DNA from: SXZD01 sp034680345
GTDB taxonomy: Bacteria > Pseudomonadota > Gammaproteobacteria > Burkholderiales > Burkholderiaceae_B
Length of the DNA: 24,543 nt
Reading direction: 5' to 3'
Assembly: GCA_034680345.1 (NCBI GenBank)
Contig: JAXISZ010000018.1
Coordinates: forward strand, 1-24,543
The notes below the pieces were generated by a model. That model was not told the DNA's origin, did no database searches, and saw only the letters and a program-made list of their open reading frames with translations. Position 1 is the stretch's first letter. Every line of letters begins with the position of its first letter. The translations under genes were made by a program, and so were the position numbers. This document shows positions 1 to 8,179 of this stretch, one piece after another.

Positions 1-37
1 CCCGTTCTCTTTTTAGAGCCTGTAAACAAGCTCGCTT

Positions 38-113
<76 letters not shown>

Positions 114-134
114 ATTTTAGGCTGACAGTTTACT

Positions 135-210
135 GTCCCCATCGTCTAGAGGCCTAGGACACCGCCCTTTCACGGCGATAACCGGGGTTCGAATCCCCGT
201 GGGGACGCCA
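135..210 (+). tRNA. tRNA-Glu (anticodon TTC)
   Basis: This is a 76-nt tRNA with encoded CCA. The anticodon TTC is at 169-171. The acceptor stem GTCCCCA/TGGGGAC is fully paired and the T-arm GGGGTTCGAATCCCC is perfect. The outermost anticodon-stem pair is C162 facing A178 (27-43), a mismatch where the usual pair is C-G. A terminator follows directly at 214. Confidence 0.95.
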
Positions 211-213
211 ATT

Positions 214-250
214 AAGCCCAGTCACTTTTTGTGATTGGGCTTTTTCTTTT
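214..250 (+). terminator. Rho-independent terminator of the tRNA-Ala/tRNA-Glu unit
   Basis: A 12-bp stem (214-225 with 231-242, one G-T wobble) has a TTTTT loop and runs into a T-rich tail. It begins 3 nt after the CCA of tRNA-Glu. From here to 494 there is AT-rich sequence in which I see no gene and no convincing promoter hexamer pair. Confidence 0.9.
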
Positions 251-494
251 GTATTATTTATTTGTCACCATGAATTTTTGTAGTTTGGATATCTTATTTG
301 GTTTTCTAGTTTAGTTTTTTAGCGTGGTTTTATAGTCCACTTATTTTATTTTTTTGCGTTAATTTGTTTGATTTTTTAAATACCTAAGAAACTGCAAACA
401 CCGTTTTATTGTAATTAGACGGAATAATACATAAGTTGTAAAATAACAATATGTTGTGGTCATTTTATTAAAATTTTATTGATGAGAGCGTTTC

Positions 495-815
495 ATGAAA
501 CACTTGATTTTGACGTTGTTTTTAACTTTTGGGCTTGCCAATGGTGTGCTCGCACAAGGAAGTGCTAAAGCCGGTGAAAACAAAAATTCAATGTGTGTGG
601 GTTGCCATGGTATTGCCGGTTATAAGGCAAGTTTTCCTGTTGTGTACAGTGTGCCAATCATAGCAGGCCAAAACGCTAAATATCTTGAAAATGCTTTGAT
701 GGCCTATAAGAAAGGTGATCGCAGTCATCCTACGATGCGGGCAGTAGCTGAGTCTTTAACAGACCAAGACATGGCAGATTTGGCTGCTTATTATGCTGTT
801 GTAAATAAAAAGTAA
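495..815 (+). CDS. small periplasmic cytochrome c (class I, monohaem)
   Basis: A 106-aa secreted electron carrier. Residues 1-20 form a signal peptide ending in VLA, with cleavage before QG. The haem c motif CVGCH is at 34-38. A methionine in HPTM at 81 is the likely sixth iron ligand, and the C-terminal helix (DMADLAAYY) is typical of the c4/c553 type. It starts at ATG 495 behind GATGAGAG. The next gene, a second monohaem cytochrome, begins 9 nt after its stop, and the stop itself forms part of that gene's ribosome binding site (TAAGGA), so the two are very probably cotranscribed. The partner oxidase or dehydrogenase is not in the window. The family call is firm; the specific role is unknown. 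Confidence 0.9.
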   Translation: MKHLILTLFLTFGLANGVLAQGSAKAGENKNSMCVGCHGIAGYKASFPVVYSVPIIAGQNAKYLENALMAYKKGDRSHPTMRAVAESLTDQDMADLAAYYAVVNKK

Positions 816-824
816 GGATATTGC

Positions 825-1163
825 ATGTTGAAATTTAATTATGCCATCACGTTATTGGCTTGTTTATTTTCTCAGGCGGTCGCTAACGCAGCTGACTTAG
901 CCGCAGGTAAGCTTAAAGCAGAGCAAGCCTGTGCAGTTTGTCACGCTAAAGAAGGCAATTGGTCTGTCACTCTTGACCCAAGTTATCCTAAATTAGCTGG
1001 GCAACATAAAGATTATCTTATTCAGGCTTTGCATCAGTATAAGGATGGTCGTCGTAAAAATGCAATCATGGCGGGTCAGGCAGCCGCTTTGAATAAACAA
1101 GAAATTGATAATCTTGCAGCTTTCTTGGCAACATTACCTGGTGAGCTTAGCCTCACAAAATAA
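825..1163 (+). CDS. small periplasmic cytochrome c (class I, monohaem), second of a pair
   Basis: A 112-aa protein with a signal peptide (about residues 1-22, hydrophobic 7-20), the haem motif CAVCH at 36-40 and a likely distal methionine at 82 (NAIMAG). The stretch YPKLAGQHKDYLIQAL is characteristic of cytochrome c553/c4-like domains. It shares its domain plan with the upstream 106-aa cytochrome, so the pair acts like a split dihaem cytochrome c4. That comparison is an inference. ATG 825 follows AAGGA at good spacing. The 173 bp after the stop, up to the convergent DUF1841 gene, contains no strong terminator that I can see. Confidence 0.9.
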   Translation: MLKFNYAITLLACLFSQAVANAADLAAGKLKAEQACAVCHAKEGNWSVTLDPSYPKLAGQHKDYLIQALHQYKDGRRKNAIMAGQAAALNKQEIDNLAAFLATLPGELSLTK

Positions 1164-1336
1164 AAACACATATTAAATTTGGTGGTTTCGTCTTGAGTTG
1201 ATTTCAAAGGTGATTTTTTCTTGCTTTAGTATCAAGTTTCCCTTTAACTGATGTCTAATTGTGAACATCTAGCTGCGTATGCTGCATGGGTTTAATTTGA
1301 CATATTAGGTATTAAAGCAAGTTTCTTGTTTATCTT

Positions 1337-1765
1337 TTATAACAGATGTTTTTTTATACAATCAAGATAGTTTTTGCTATTAAAATCAATTAAATTGTGT
1401 TGTTGTTGCCAAATTTGTTCTGTAAGGCAGTCAAATATTTTGTGGCAAGCTTGGTGTTCGGATTGATAGCGTGTGCATAAATTCAAAAAAGCTTGTTTAA
1501 TGCCAGGTGGTTGATCAATACTGACTTGCTCAGAAACAGCCAAGTGTAATGATAAATGCAAAAATGGATTTGTAACGTTTTGTTCTACAATAAAGTTTTT
1601 TTCTAAAATGGCTTCTGTGTTTTCTAATGTTTCATGAAACTCAGGATGAAAATTTATCCAATACGCCGCTAGCGCTTCAGCTGGCGAGAGAATTTGGTTA
1701 TTTTTAACCTTTTTCCATGTGTCGATAAAAAATAGTCTGACTTCGTTTTTACTTGGATTGAACAT
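1337..1765 (-). CDS. DUF1841 family protein
   Basis: A 142-aa cytoplasmic protein of unknown function that starts MFNPSKNEVRLFF and contains LSPAEALAAYWINFHPEFH. Both segments are typical of DUF1841 proteins of beta- and gammaproteobacteria, which are about this long. The reading frame stays open upstream to 1873, but that part lies inside the preceding gene and looks unrelated. ATG at 1765 lies 4 nt after the stop of the upstream FIST-domain gene, which suggests translational coupling, because no strong Shine-Dalgarno is present. The family sits near nth in many betaproteobacteria, as here. I know of no biochemical role. Confidence 0.8.
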   Translation of the reverse strand: MFNPSKNEVRLFFIDTWKKVKNNQILSPAEALAAYWINFHPEFHETLENTEAILEKNFIVEQNVTNPFLHLSLHLAVSEQVSIDQPPGIKQAFLNLCTRYQSEHQACHKIFDCLTEQIWQQQHNLIDFNSKNYLDCIKKHLL

Positions 1766-1769
1766 AGGT

Positions 1770-2672
1770 CTAAAACATAATAAATGCAGCGGACAAGCGA
1801 TGATTTTGTACAGTGATTGTATTGTAAGCCAAATCATGGCTTTTAATCCAAGCGGCTTTTCCCAGAGCACCAATCATCGGTGTGTTGGGCCAGTGCAAGC
1901 GAATTTTGTCCCATTCTGATTCTGTTTGCCTATACGTTTTCTGTCTTTCAGCGCCGCCAAATATTGTTATTAAGCGTCTATTCGAACTTTTAAACGCTGG
2001 AGTGAGATCTTTAGACCAGCGGTCTATATCTTCTAAAGCATGAAATTGTTTTGCGTTTAATGGTTGGTTACTTTGATTATCATTTTGATTAATATCCTGA
2101 TTACAATAAAGGTCATTGCACAATAAAGAATCAAAGCTTTGAATTCTATGCGCATCAATAGTCAATTGATTTTTTGTTGCTAATTGCACTCTACCTTGAG
2201 CAAATTGTGTGCCAAATTCTATACCAAAGGCTCCTGAATTGACTAAGCCAAGCTGATGATTGCTGTCACTGTCATTTGCAGCTTTGTTTAACTGATTAAA
2301 TTCCGTGGTTTTTTCTGAGAAGGTTTGGCTAATTGATTGGTGTATTTCAAGACTTAAAGTTGCTTTGTGTAATCTTTCTGGTCTTTCAGGGATGACTGCA
2401 ACGCCAACACTGGGTTGATCTGCATACATGTGCCCGTCAATTACAATAGCTTGAAAAACTCCACCCCATAAATTGATTGTTCGGCTTTCTCTTAACGCCA
2501 AATTAAAAGCCAGCTGTGCCTGATTTATCCAATGGGGAGTTAGAAACACAATGACAGATGAGACGCGGTCTGTTTGACGTCTGGCATGTGCTCTTGCAAG
2601 GGCTTGTGAGACAGCTTGGGTAATTAGGCATGGATCTGCGGTTGGGCCTGTTTTTACGCTGGTTCCGATCAT
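1770..2672 (-). CDS. FIST-domain-like protein (putative sensory/ligand-binding)
   Basis: A 300-aa soluble protein with no signal or membrane segments. The N-terminal part resembles a FIST N domain: a TADP...AVSQALA helix, the strand VSSVIVFLTPHW, then LWGGVF..DG and PSVGVAVI. The C-terminal part resembles FIST C: RLITIFGGAERQ, an ESEWDKI helix and PNTPMIGALGKAAW followed by a final strand. FIST domains are proposed small-ligand sensors. The protein is shorter than typical FIST proteins (about 380 aa), and the centre (about 190-215) is Gln/Asn-rich and looks like a linker. It lies 144 nt downstream of nth and 4 nt upstream of the DUF1841 gene. The family call rests on pattern memory, so it is moderate. 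Confidence 0.55.
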   Translation of the reverse strand: MIGTSVKTGPTADPCLITQAVSQALARAHARRQTDRVSSVIVFLTPHWINQAQLAFNLALRESRTINLWGGVFQAIVIDGHMYADQPSVGVAVIPERPERLHKATLSLEIHQSISQTFSEKTTEFNQLNKAANDSDSNHQLGLVNSGAFGIEFGTQFAQGRVQLATKNQLTIDAHRIQSFDSLLCNDLYCNQDINQNDNQSNQPLNAKQFHALEDIDRWSKDLTPAFKSSNRRLITIFGGAERQKTYRQTESEWDKIRLHWPNTPMIGALGKAAWIKSHDLAYNTITVQNHRLSAAFIMF

Positions 2673-2816
2673 TCAATTTCCTCGGTTAATTATTATTTTT
2701 GTTGTTCCATTGCTTTTAGACGCTATTTTTTTTAATCGGTTTGAGTGTATAAGTTCGAGCGTAATAGTTGTTAAATAAGTAGCGCAAACCAATTTAATTT
2801 TGGTGTGAAATGCTTT

Positions 2817-3434
2817 TTAAAATTCACATAAATCTTTTATAACGCACTGCTCACAGTTTGGTTTACGGGCTTTGCATATATAACGACCATGCAAAATTAA
2901 CCAATGGTGAGCATTGTGTTTATATTCTTCAGGTACTGTTTTAACGAGTTTTTTTTCAACTTCAAGAACTGTTTTTCCTGGGGCTAATTTTGTTCGATTC
3001 GCTACGCGAAATATATGGGTGTCAACAGCAATTGTGGCTTGTCCAAATGCTGTGTTTAAAATTACATTGGCTGTTTTTCGGCCAACACCGGGCAGTGCTT
3101 CTAAGCTGTCTCGATCTTGTGGCACTTCACCATGATGGGAGTTAAGAAGAATGCGGCAAGTTTGTAATAAATGTTTTGCTTTTGATCGAAATAAGCCAAT
3201 TGTTTTAATGCAGTCAATAAGCTTTTCTTCCCCTAAATTTAAAATTGTTGCAGGTGTGTTAGCTTCTGCAAATAAGAGTCGTGTGGCTTTATTAACACTG
3301 ATATCTGTGGCTTGTGCTGACAATAAAACCGCTACCAAAAGCTCAAATGGCGTGCTGTATTCAAGTTCTGTTGTTGGTTTGGGGTTGTTTTGGTAGAAGC
3401 GCTGAAAAATGGCTTCCCGTTTTGCTTTATTCAT
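2817..3434 (-). CDS. nth: endonuclease III (DNA glycosylase/AP lyase)
   Basis: A 205-aa base-excision repair enzyme that removes oxidised pyrimidines and cleaves AP sites. The helix-hairpin-helix LEALPGVGRKTAN carries the catalytic lysine K120. Catalytic D138 is in VDTH. The [4Fe-4S] cluster cysteines are C187, C194, C197 and C203 (C-X6-C-X2-C-X5-C). This numbering matches the E. coli enzyme as I remember it, and the length is normal. It lies 37 nt downstream of the RnfB-like gene on the same strand. In Burkholderiales the nth/rnfB pairing is common. Confidence 0.97.
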   Translation of the reverse strand: MNKAKREAIFQRFYQNNPKPTTELEYSTPFELLVAVLLSAQATDISVNKATRLLFAEANTPATILNLGEEKLIDCIKTIGLFRSKAKHLLQTCRILLNSHHGEVPQDRDSLEALPGVGRKTANVILNTAFGQATIAVDTHIFRVANRTKLAPGKTVLEVEKKLVKTVPEEYKHNAHHWLILHGRYICKARKPNCEQCVIKDLCEF

Positions 3435-3471
3435 TGTAAAAGATAGGAGTATTTAAAAAAACAACGAATAA

Positions 3472-4134
3472 CTAAAGAGGGGTCTTAAGTTTACGACGGG
3501 CACGTGCTTTTTCTAAGGCCGCTGTTAATACAGTATATTTTTTTTCAAATTGCCTGTTTTTAATCAGCTGTTCTTCTGGGTTTTCCCGTTTATGTAGTGT
3601 CTTTTCCTCAAGTTTAAGCGTTTTTTGTTGATCAATTCTAGATAGTCTTGTTTGACGTTCTTTCATTCGGGTTCGCGCTTGATGGGCCTGAGTTTGTGAC
3701 CATTGTTTATGCGATGGCATGTCAAGTAATTCAATACAGTCCACAGGGCAGGGCGGTAAACAAAGTTCACAGCCAGTGCATAACTCTGTTATAACCGCGT
3801 GCCTGCGTTTATTGGCCCCTACAATGGCGTCTACTGGGCAGGCTTGAATACATAAGGTGCAGCCAATGCAATGTTCTTTTAAGATGTTGGCAATTCGTCT
3901 AGGCTGATGTATACCGTAGTTTGGGTCTAAAGGAACGATTTCTTGTTTCAAAACTTTGGCAAGCAATGCAATGCCAACATCACCGCCTGGGGCGCAACGG
4001 TTAATTGGGGCTTGACCTGTAGACATGGCTTGGGCGTAAGGGTAGCATCCGTTGTATCCGCACTGGCCACATTGGGTTTGTGGAAGGCAGTCATCTACTG
4101 CCGCAGTAAGTTGATCAAGAGATTGATTAAGCAT
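3472..4134 (-). CDS. rnfB: RnfB-like soluble ferredoxin (electron transport complex subunit B type)
   Basis: A 220-aa iron-sulfur protein. It has an N-terminal Fe-S domain with C22, C25, C30 and C47 (QCGQCGYNGC...C) and two bacterial-type 4Fe-4S motifs, C89/C92/C95/C99P and C119/C122/C125/C129P. The C-terminus is basic and charged. RnfB/RsxB of a full Rnf complex begins with a membrane anchor, which this protein lacks, and no rnfA, C, D, G or E gene is present here. It is therefore probably the stand-alone betaproteobacterial RnfB-like electron carrier. Its ATG overlaps the end of phaZ by 8 nt, so the two are translationally linked. The electron partner is unknown. Confidence 0.85.
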   Translation of the reverse strand: MLNQSLDQLTAAVDDCLPQTQCGQCGYNGCYPYAQAMSTGQAPINRCAPGGDVGIALLAKVLKQEIVPLDPNYGIHQPRRIANILKEHCIGCTLCIQACPVDAIVGANKRRHAVITELCTGCELCLPPCPVDCIELLDMPSHKQWSQTQAHQARTRMKERQTRLSRIDQQKTLKLEEKTLHKRENPEEQLIKNRQFEKKYTVLTAALEKARARRKLKTPL

Positions 4135-5359
4135 TTTTCTTAATAAAAGTGCTGATTTCTGGGCAAATCATTTCACGCCAACGCCGACCACTAAAAATGC
4201 CATAATGACCACATTGTTTGGCTGTTAGGTGTTGCTTTTTTTGTTTAGGAATGTTTTGGCACAAATCATGCGCCGCTTTTGTTTGGCCGCTACCAGAAAT
4301 ATCATCTAATTCGCCCTCGATGGTAAATAGTGCTGTGTGTCGAATATCTTCAGGGGCAACTCGCTGACCTTTGACTTTCCAAGTGCCTAAAGGCAAAGCG
4401 TGTTCTTGAAAAACTGTTTTAATGGTTTCTAGATAGTATTCGGCAGGCATGTCAAGAACTGCATTATATTCATCGTAAAATTTACGGTGTGCTTCTGCGC
4501 TTTCACCGTCGCCTTCTAAAAGATGTAAGTAAAAGTCGTAGTGAGAATTTACATGTCGGTCAGGGTTCATCGCTACAAAACCTGCATGTTGTAAAAAACC
4601 GGGGTAAACACGACGCAAGAAACCAGGGTAATTGTGCGGCACAGTAAAAATAACATTGTTTTCAAACCAAGAGTGAGGTTTGGTCAGGGCTAATGTATTA
4701 ACTGCTGTTGGGCTTTTTCTAGGGTCTATGGGGCCACCCATCATTATCATGGTCTTAGGTGTCAGAGGGTCTTCATTTGATGACATTAAAGACACCGCAG
4801 CCAGAGCTGGAACAGTAGGCTGACAGACTGAAATAATATGAGCATCATTACCTAGTGAATGAATAAAATCAATAATATAATGCACGTAATCGTCTAGATG
4901 AAATGCTCCTTCTGACAGCGGCACCATTTTGGCATCATGCCAGTCAGTAATATAAACTTCATGTTCTGGTATAAGAGCACGAACTGTGTCACGAAGCAGT
5001 GTGGCAAAATGCCCAGACAAGGGAGCAACCACTAAAACTTTAGGTTGCGCAGGGTGCGGTTGGTCATCTAGAAAAAATTTTTTGAAATGTAATAATGAAC
5101 AAAAAGATTTTTTCTTGATTGTTCGTTCCAAAACATTAACGGTTTGACCGTTTATATTAACAGATTGAATTTCGAAGGCGGGCTTTTCATAAGGCTTGCC
5201 TATGCGATGTAAAAGCTCGTAACCAGCAGCAATTCGCCTCGCAAAAGGAGCATATGCCAGAGGACTGTAGGGGTTGCTGTACAAGGATGCACCCAGCTCT
5301 GCCATTGAGCTCATTGGGTGGAGCAATGATTTTTGGAACTCATGAAATTGATACAACAT
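4127..5359 (-). CDS. phaZ: intracellular polyhydroxyalkanoate (PHB) depolymerase
   Basis: A 410-aa alpha/beta-hydrolase-like enzyme that mobilises intracellular PHB granules. The start MLYQFHEFQ and the motif TDWHDA are typical of the PhaZ1 type of Ralstonia and Burkholderia. The nucleophile is a cysteine, not a serine: C179 in SVCQP. Likely triad partners are D352 or D353 (GELDDISG) and H385 (CGHYGIFSGRRW). It has no signal peptide, as expected for the intracellular form. ATG 5359 follows GAGGG at 5 nt. A sigma70-like promoter lies upstream (5398-5426). Its presence implies that the organism stores PHA, although no synthase gene is in the window. Confidence 0.95.
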   Translation of the reverse strand: MLYQFHEFQKSLLHPMSSMAELGASLYSNPYSPLAYAPFARRIAAGYELLHRIGKPYEKPAFEIQSVNINGQTVNVLERTIKKKSFCSLLHFKKFFLDDQPHPAQPKVLVVAPLSGHFATLLRDTVRALIPEHEVYITDWHDAKMVPLSEGAFHLDDYVHYIIDFIHSLGNDAHIISVCQPTVPALAAVSLMSSNEDPLTPKTMIMMGGPIDPRKSPTAVNTLALTKPHSWFENNVIFTVPHNYPGFLRRVYPGFLQHAGFVAMNPDRHVNSHYDFYLHLLEGDGESAEAHRKFYDEYNAVLDMPAEYYLETIKTVFQEHALPLGTWKVKGQRVAPEDIRHTALFTIEGELDDISGSGQTKAAHDLCQNIPKQKKQHLTAKQCGHYGIFSGRRWREMICPEISTFIKKNA

Positions 5360-5397
5360 AAAACCCTCATACTTTCTGCTGATGCACTTTTAAAAAG

Positions 5398-5426
5398 ATT
5401 ATGCGTTTAATTTTGCTGCGTCGCAA
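5398..5426 (-). promoter_or_regulatory. phaZ promoter with an overlapping TTGC-N6-GCAA palindrome
   Basis: On the minus strand there is TTGCGA (5421-5426), a spacer of exactly 17 nt, then CATAAT (5398-5403), a good sigma70 layout ending 39 nt before the phaZ ATG. The -35 box is embedded in an inverted repeat, TTGC-N6-GCAA (5413-5426). A repressor bound there would block the promoter. The PHA regulator PhaR is known to bind TGC/GCA-type repeats in related bacteria, so it is a candidate. That link is an inference. Confidence 0.5.
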
Positions 5427-5508
5427 CATGATATTGTTGTTTGAAAGGGTTGTATACAAAAAGAGTGTAGATGTTTTTTCAAATTATTCGAATTCAATTT
5501 GCTCACCT

Positions 5509-6315
5509 TTACCAGTAATTTTCAACAGCAATTTGCCCTGGCTGGCTACGTCGGCTGGTTTTAAAGCCTAGGGAATTTAGACTTTTTCGTGTGTCATCAA
5601 CCATCTCAGGGTTGCCACAAATCATGAATCTTGTGTCGTTTAAATTGAAAGGTAGATTCGCTTTTTTTTCCAAGGCACCATTTTTAATCAGATTAGGTAT
5701 GCGACTATTCAATGCTCCAACCATATTTTCTCGGGTCACAATAGGAATATAAATTAATTTATTTCGATGAAACTGACAGGTGTCCATAATTAGCTCGTTG
5801 TGTTCATAAGATTTTAGGGTGTCTTGGTACGTTAATTCATTAATTTCACGTACGCAATGCACCACAACAATATGATCATATAAAATCCAAACTTCGGGAT
5901 CCCACAAAATGGAGAGAAAAGGAGCTAAACCAGTACCTGTAGATAATAACCATAGGTCACGACCGCCTTCAAACCGAGCAGTGGTCAAAAATCCATAGGG
6001 TTCTTTTTCAATAAAGATTGACTCACCTATATCAAGTTTTACAAGTTCGTTTGTGAATTGGCCATTTGGCACAATAATTGAATAGAATTCAAGATGGTCT
6101 TCGTAGTTTGCGCTAGCAACGGAGTAGGCTCGCCAAATAATTTGATTTGGATCTTGATCATGTTTTTTTTGAATGCCTAGGCGCAAAAATTGGCCTGGCG
6201 TAAATCTTAGGCCAGAAAATCGTGTGGTGCGAAAAGAAAAAAGTTTACCTGGCACCCAATTTTTAATCCAAGTGACGGTTTCTTTTGTATATTTTTGGTG
6301 CAGCAAAACGCTCAC
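5509..6315 (-). CDS. fpr: ferredoxin-NADP+ reductase (copy 1, fdxA-linked)
   Basis: A 268-aa FAD enzyme moving electrons between NADPH and ferredoxin. The FAD-binding motif RAYSVAS is at 62-68 and the nucleotide-binding motif GTGLAP at 127-132. The C-terminus ends in an aromatic residue (AVENYW), like plastid-type or subclass II reductases. This differs from the second copy at 15519-16295. It starts with GTG at 6315, 41 nt after the stop of the 7Fe ferredoxin gene, so that ferredoxin is its likely partner. Between it and phaZ lie 149 bp containing the phaZ promoter; no gene is seen there. Confidence 0.92.
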   Translation of the reverse strand: MSVLLHQKYTKETVTWIKNWVPGKLFSFRTTRFSGLRFTPGQFLRLGIQKKHDQDPNQIIWRAYSVASANYEDHLEFYSIIVPNGQFTNELVKLDIGESIFIEKEPYGFLTTARFEGGRDLWLLSTGTGLAPFLSILWDPEVWILYDHIVVVHCVREINELTYQDTLKSYEHNELIMDTCQFHRNKLIYIPIVTRENMVGALNSRIPNLIKNGALEKKANLPFNLNDTRFMICGNPEMVDDTRKSLNSLGFKTSRRSQPGQIAVENYW

Positions 6316-6356
6316 TTCGTTAGCTCACATCGATTGTTTAATTTAAACTTAAGATA

Positions 6357-6683
6357 TTATTTTTCTAAGTACTTGAGTTTATCTTGTACGTCTTTCCATT
6401 CATCAGCGTCTGGTAGGTGCTCTTTCATGCGCGTAATACTTGGCCATCCAGCTTTGGCAAGCTCAGCATTTAGTGCTATAAAATGTTGTTGCGAGGCCGG
6501 AACATCTTCTTCTGCGTAAATGGCATTAACAGGACATTCTGGAATGCAAACTGCACAATCAATACATTCGTCAGGATCAATTGTCAGAAAATTAGGGCCT
6601 TCACGAAAACAATCGACTGGACAAACGTCTACGCAATCGGTGTATTTGCATTTAATGCAAGCCTCGGTGACAACGTGCGTCAT
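6357..6683 (-). CDS. fdxA: 7Fe (3Fe-4S/4Fe-4S) ferredoxin FdxA
   Basis: A 108-aa ferredoxin of the Azotobacter ferredoxin I type. Expected 3Fe-4S ligands are C9, C17 and C50, and expected 4Fe-4S ligands are C21, C40, C43 and C46, with the two CP motifs (DVCPVD, PECPVNAIY). The C-terminal extension (HFIALNAELAKAGWPSI) is standard for FdxA. It is the first gene of the unit with ferredoxin-NADP reductase. The upstream region, divergent from the TRAP-binding-protein gene, holds inverted repeats that could be operators. Confidence 0.95.
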   Translation of the reverse strand: MTHVVTEACIKCKYTDCVDVCPVDCFREGPNFLTIDPDECIDCAVCIPECPVNAIYAEEDVPASQQHFIALNAELAKAGWPSITRMKEHLPDADEWKDVQDKLKYLEK

Positions 6684-7045
6684 GTAAAACTTTCAAAAAT
6701 CATAACAAACATCTATTCTATCAAACATTTTCATCTGATTTAAAACCGTTTTAATAGAATAGAGACATCTTAAACCCAGTTACCCTTAGATTTATGGTTG
6801 ATTAAATGTTTAACAATTTTATGTTGCTACAATTTAATTTTCAGTATGATCCTACCCCGATTAGCGTATGTGCGTGAAATTTGATCATTCTGCTTTGCAT
6901 ATTAACTATAATATCCAATCATTGCGTTAAAGCTTGTAACAAGGCATTTTTTGATAGTTATTTGTTTTTATGAAAATAAATTTTTTAAGCACGAATTTTG
7001 TACATTTGTTCATTAATGGCAATTATTCGGCTTCGAGGTGGTAAA
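6684..7045. other. divergent intergenic region between fdxA and the TRAP-binding-protein gene
   Basis: These 362 bp are AT-rich and I see no gene in them. They hold a 10-bp perfect inverted repeat, TCTATTCTAT (6712-6721) and ATAGAATAGA (6754-6763), and a separate 15-bp palindrome TTAAAAC-C-GTTTTAA (6740-6754). A perfect -10 hexamer, TATAAT (6907-6912), points toward the plus-strand gene, but no good -35 sits 16-18 nt before it. Promoters for both divergent genes should lie here. Confidence 0.5.
6740..6754. promoter_or_regulatory. 15-bp palindrome upstream of fdxA (candidate operator)
   Basis: TTAAAAC-C-GTTTTAA is perfectly palindromic around 6747, with 7-bp arms. It lies 57 nt before the fdxA start codon on the minus strand. 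One arm touches the start of a second inverted repeat (6712-6721/6754-6763). The position suits a dimeric regulator of the ferredoxin/reductase unit. The regulator is unknown. Confidence 0.35.
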
Positions 7046-8179
7046 GTGTCTGAGTCGTCGCGTCGTCAGTTTTTAAAAAAAACAGGTGCTGGTGTAGCAG
7101 CAGGAACAACTTTGGTTGCCCCCGCAATTGTTAAAGCTTCGCCAGAGTTTAGTTTGCGTTTTCAGAGTACATGGCAAAGTACTGATATTTTTCATGATTT
7201 TTCGCAAGACTTTGCTAAAAAGGTCAATGAAATGTCAGGTGGGCGATTGCGTATTGAAATACTGCCAGCCAATAGTGTGGTGAAGGCTTTTGGCCTGTTG
7301 AGTGCCGTTCACAAAGGACTTTTGGATGGCGGGCATGGCGTAACTACATATTGGTATGACATGCATCCTGCAATGAGTTTGTTTGGAAGTGGTCCAGGTT
7401 TTGGTATGGATGCCAACACTTTTTTAGCTTGGATGGCTTATGGTGGCGGGCAAAAATTATACGATGAACTACTTCAAAAAGATTTAAATTTGAACGTTCA
7501 GGGTTTTTTATATGGTCCCATGCCTTCTCAAGCGCTGGGTTGGTTTAAAAATCAAGTAAAAAGATTATCTGATCTGAAAGGGTTGCGTTTTAGGTGTGTG
7601 GGTTTGGCTGCTCAAGTTTTAAAAGAGTTAGGTGTAGAACCAGTTTCATTACCCGCGACAGAAATTGTGCCATGGATGCAGCAAAATCTCTTAGATGCAG
7701 CTGAATTTAATAATCCTAGCTCAGACCGTGCTTTGGGTTTTTATCAGGTGGCTTCTGTTTGTATGTTACGCAGCTGGCATCAATCTAGCGAAGTATTTGA
7801 AGTTTTGTTCAATAAAACCAAGTTTGAAGCCTTACCCTTTGAGTTACGCTCAATTGTCCGTTATGCCCTCCAGGCTAGTTCTGCTGACATGAGTTGGAAA
7901 GCTGTAGCTCGATATTCAGAAGATTTTGAAGAAATGGCCAGGCGTCAAGGTGTGCGTTATTTTCGTACTTCTGATGAAATTTTAACCGCTCAACTTAATG
8001 CTTGGCGTAAGGTTTTGGCGCGAGAATCAGAGCGTAATTTGATGTTTCGACGAGTCTTAGAGTCGCAAATGCGTTTTGCTAGGAGAGTGGTTGGTTTTCA
8101 GGTGGAGACTTTACCCCCCATTCAATCTGCTTTTGATTTTTGGTTTAATCGCCGTCGTGGGTCTGATAGCTTCTTTTAA
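7046..8179 (+). CDS. TRAP-type (DctP family) periplasmic solute-binding protein, Tat-exported, orphan
   Basis: A 377-aa binding protein of the TRAP transporter class. It starts with a twin-arginine signal, SRRQFLK (residues 5-11), then a hydrophobic stretch (13-27) and a VKA cleavage region near 31. The mature part has SGGRLRIEILPANSVV, a GHGVTTYW segment and LKGLRFRCVG, where arginines usually bind the substrate carboxylate. GTG 7046 is chosen because GAGGTGG precedes it. Upstream in-frame ATG 7016 and TTG 6998 lack such a site and would push the Tat motif far from the N-terminus. No dctQ or dctM genes are in the window, so its membrane partner must be elsewhere. Its 3' end overlaps the convergent SDR gene by 35 bp. 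The substrate is unknown. Confidence 0.88.
   Translation: MSESSRRQFLKKTGAGVAAGTTLVAPAIVKASPEFSLRFQSTWQSTDIFHDFSQDFAKKVNEMSGGRLRIEILPANSVVKAFGLLSAVHKGLLDGGHGVTTYWYDMHPAMSLFGSGPGFGMDANTFLAWMAYGGGQKLYDELLQKDLNLNVQGFLYGPMPSQALGWFKNQVKRLSDLKGLRFRCVGLAAQVLKELGVEPVSLPATEIVPWMQQNLLDAAEFNNPSSDRALGFYQVASVCMLRSWHQSSEVFEVLFNKTKFEALPFELRSIVRYALQASSADMSWKAVARYSEDFEEMARRQGVRYFRTSDEILTAQLNAWRKVLARESERNLMFRRVLESQMRFARRVVGFQVETLPPIQSAFDFWFNRRRGSDSFF

Noticed and set aside
1766..1873. Upstream extension of the DUF1841 frame to 1873
   Set aside because: It lies in another frame of the FIST-like gene and the DUF1841 family starts at MFNPS (1765).
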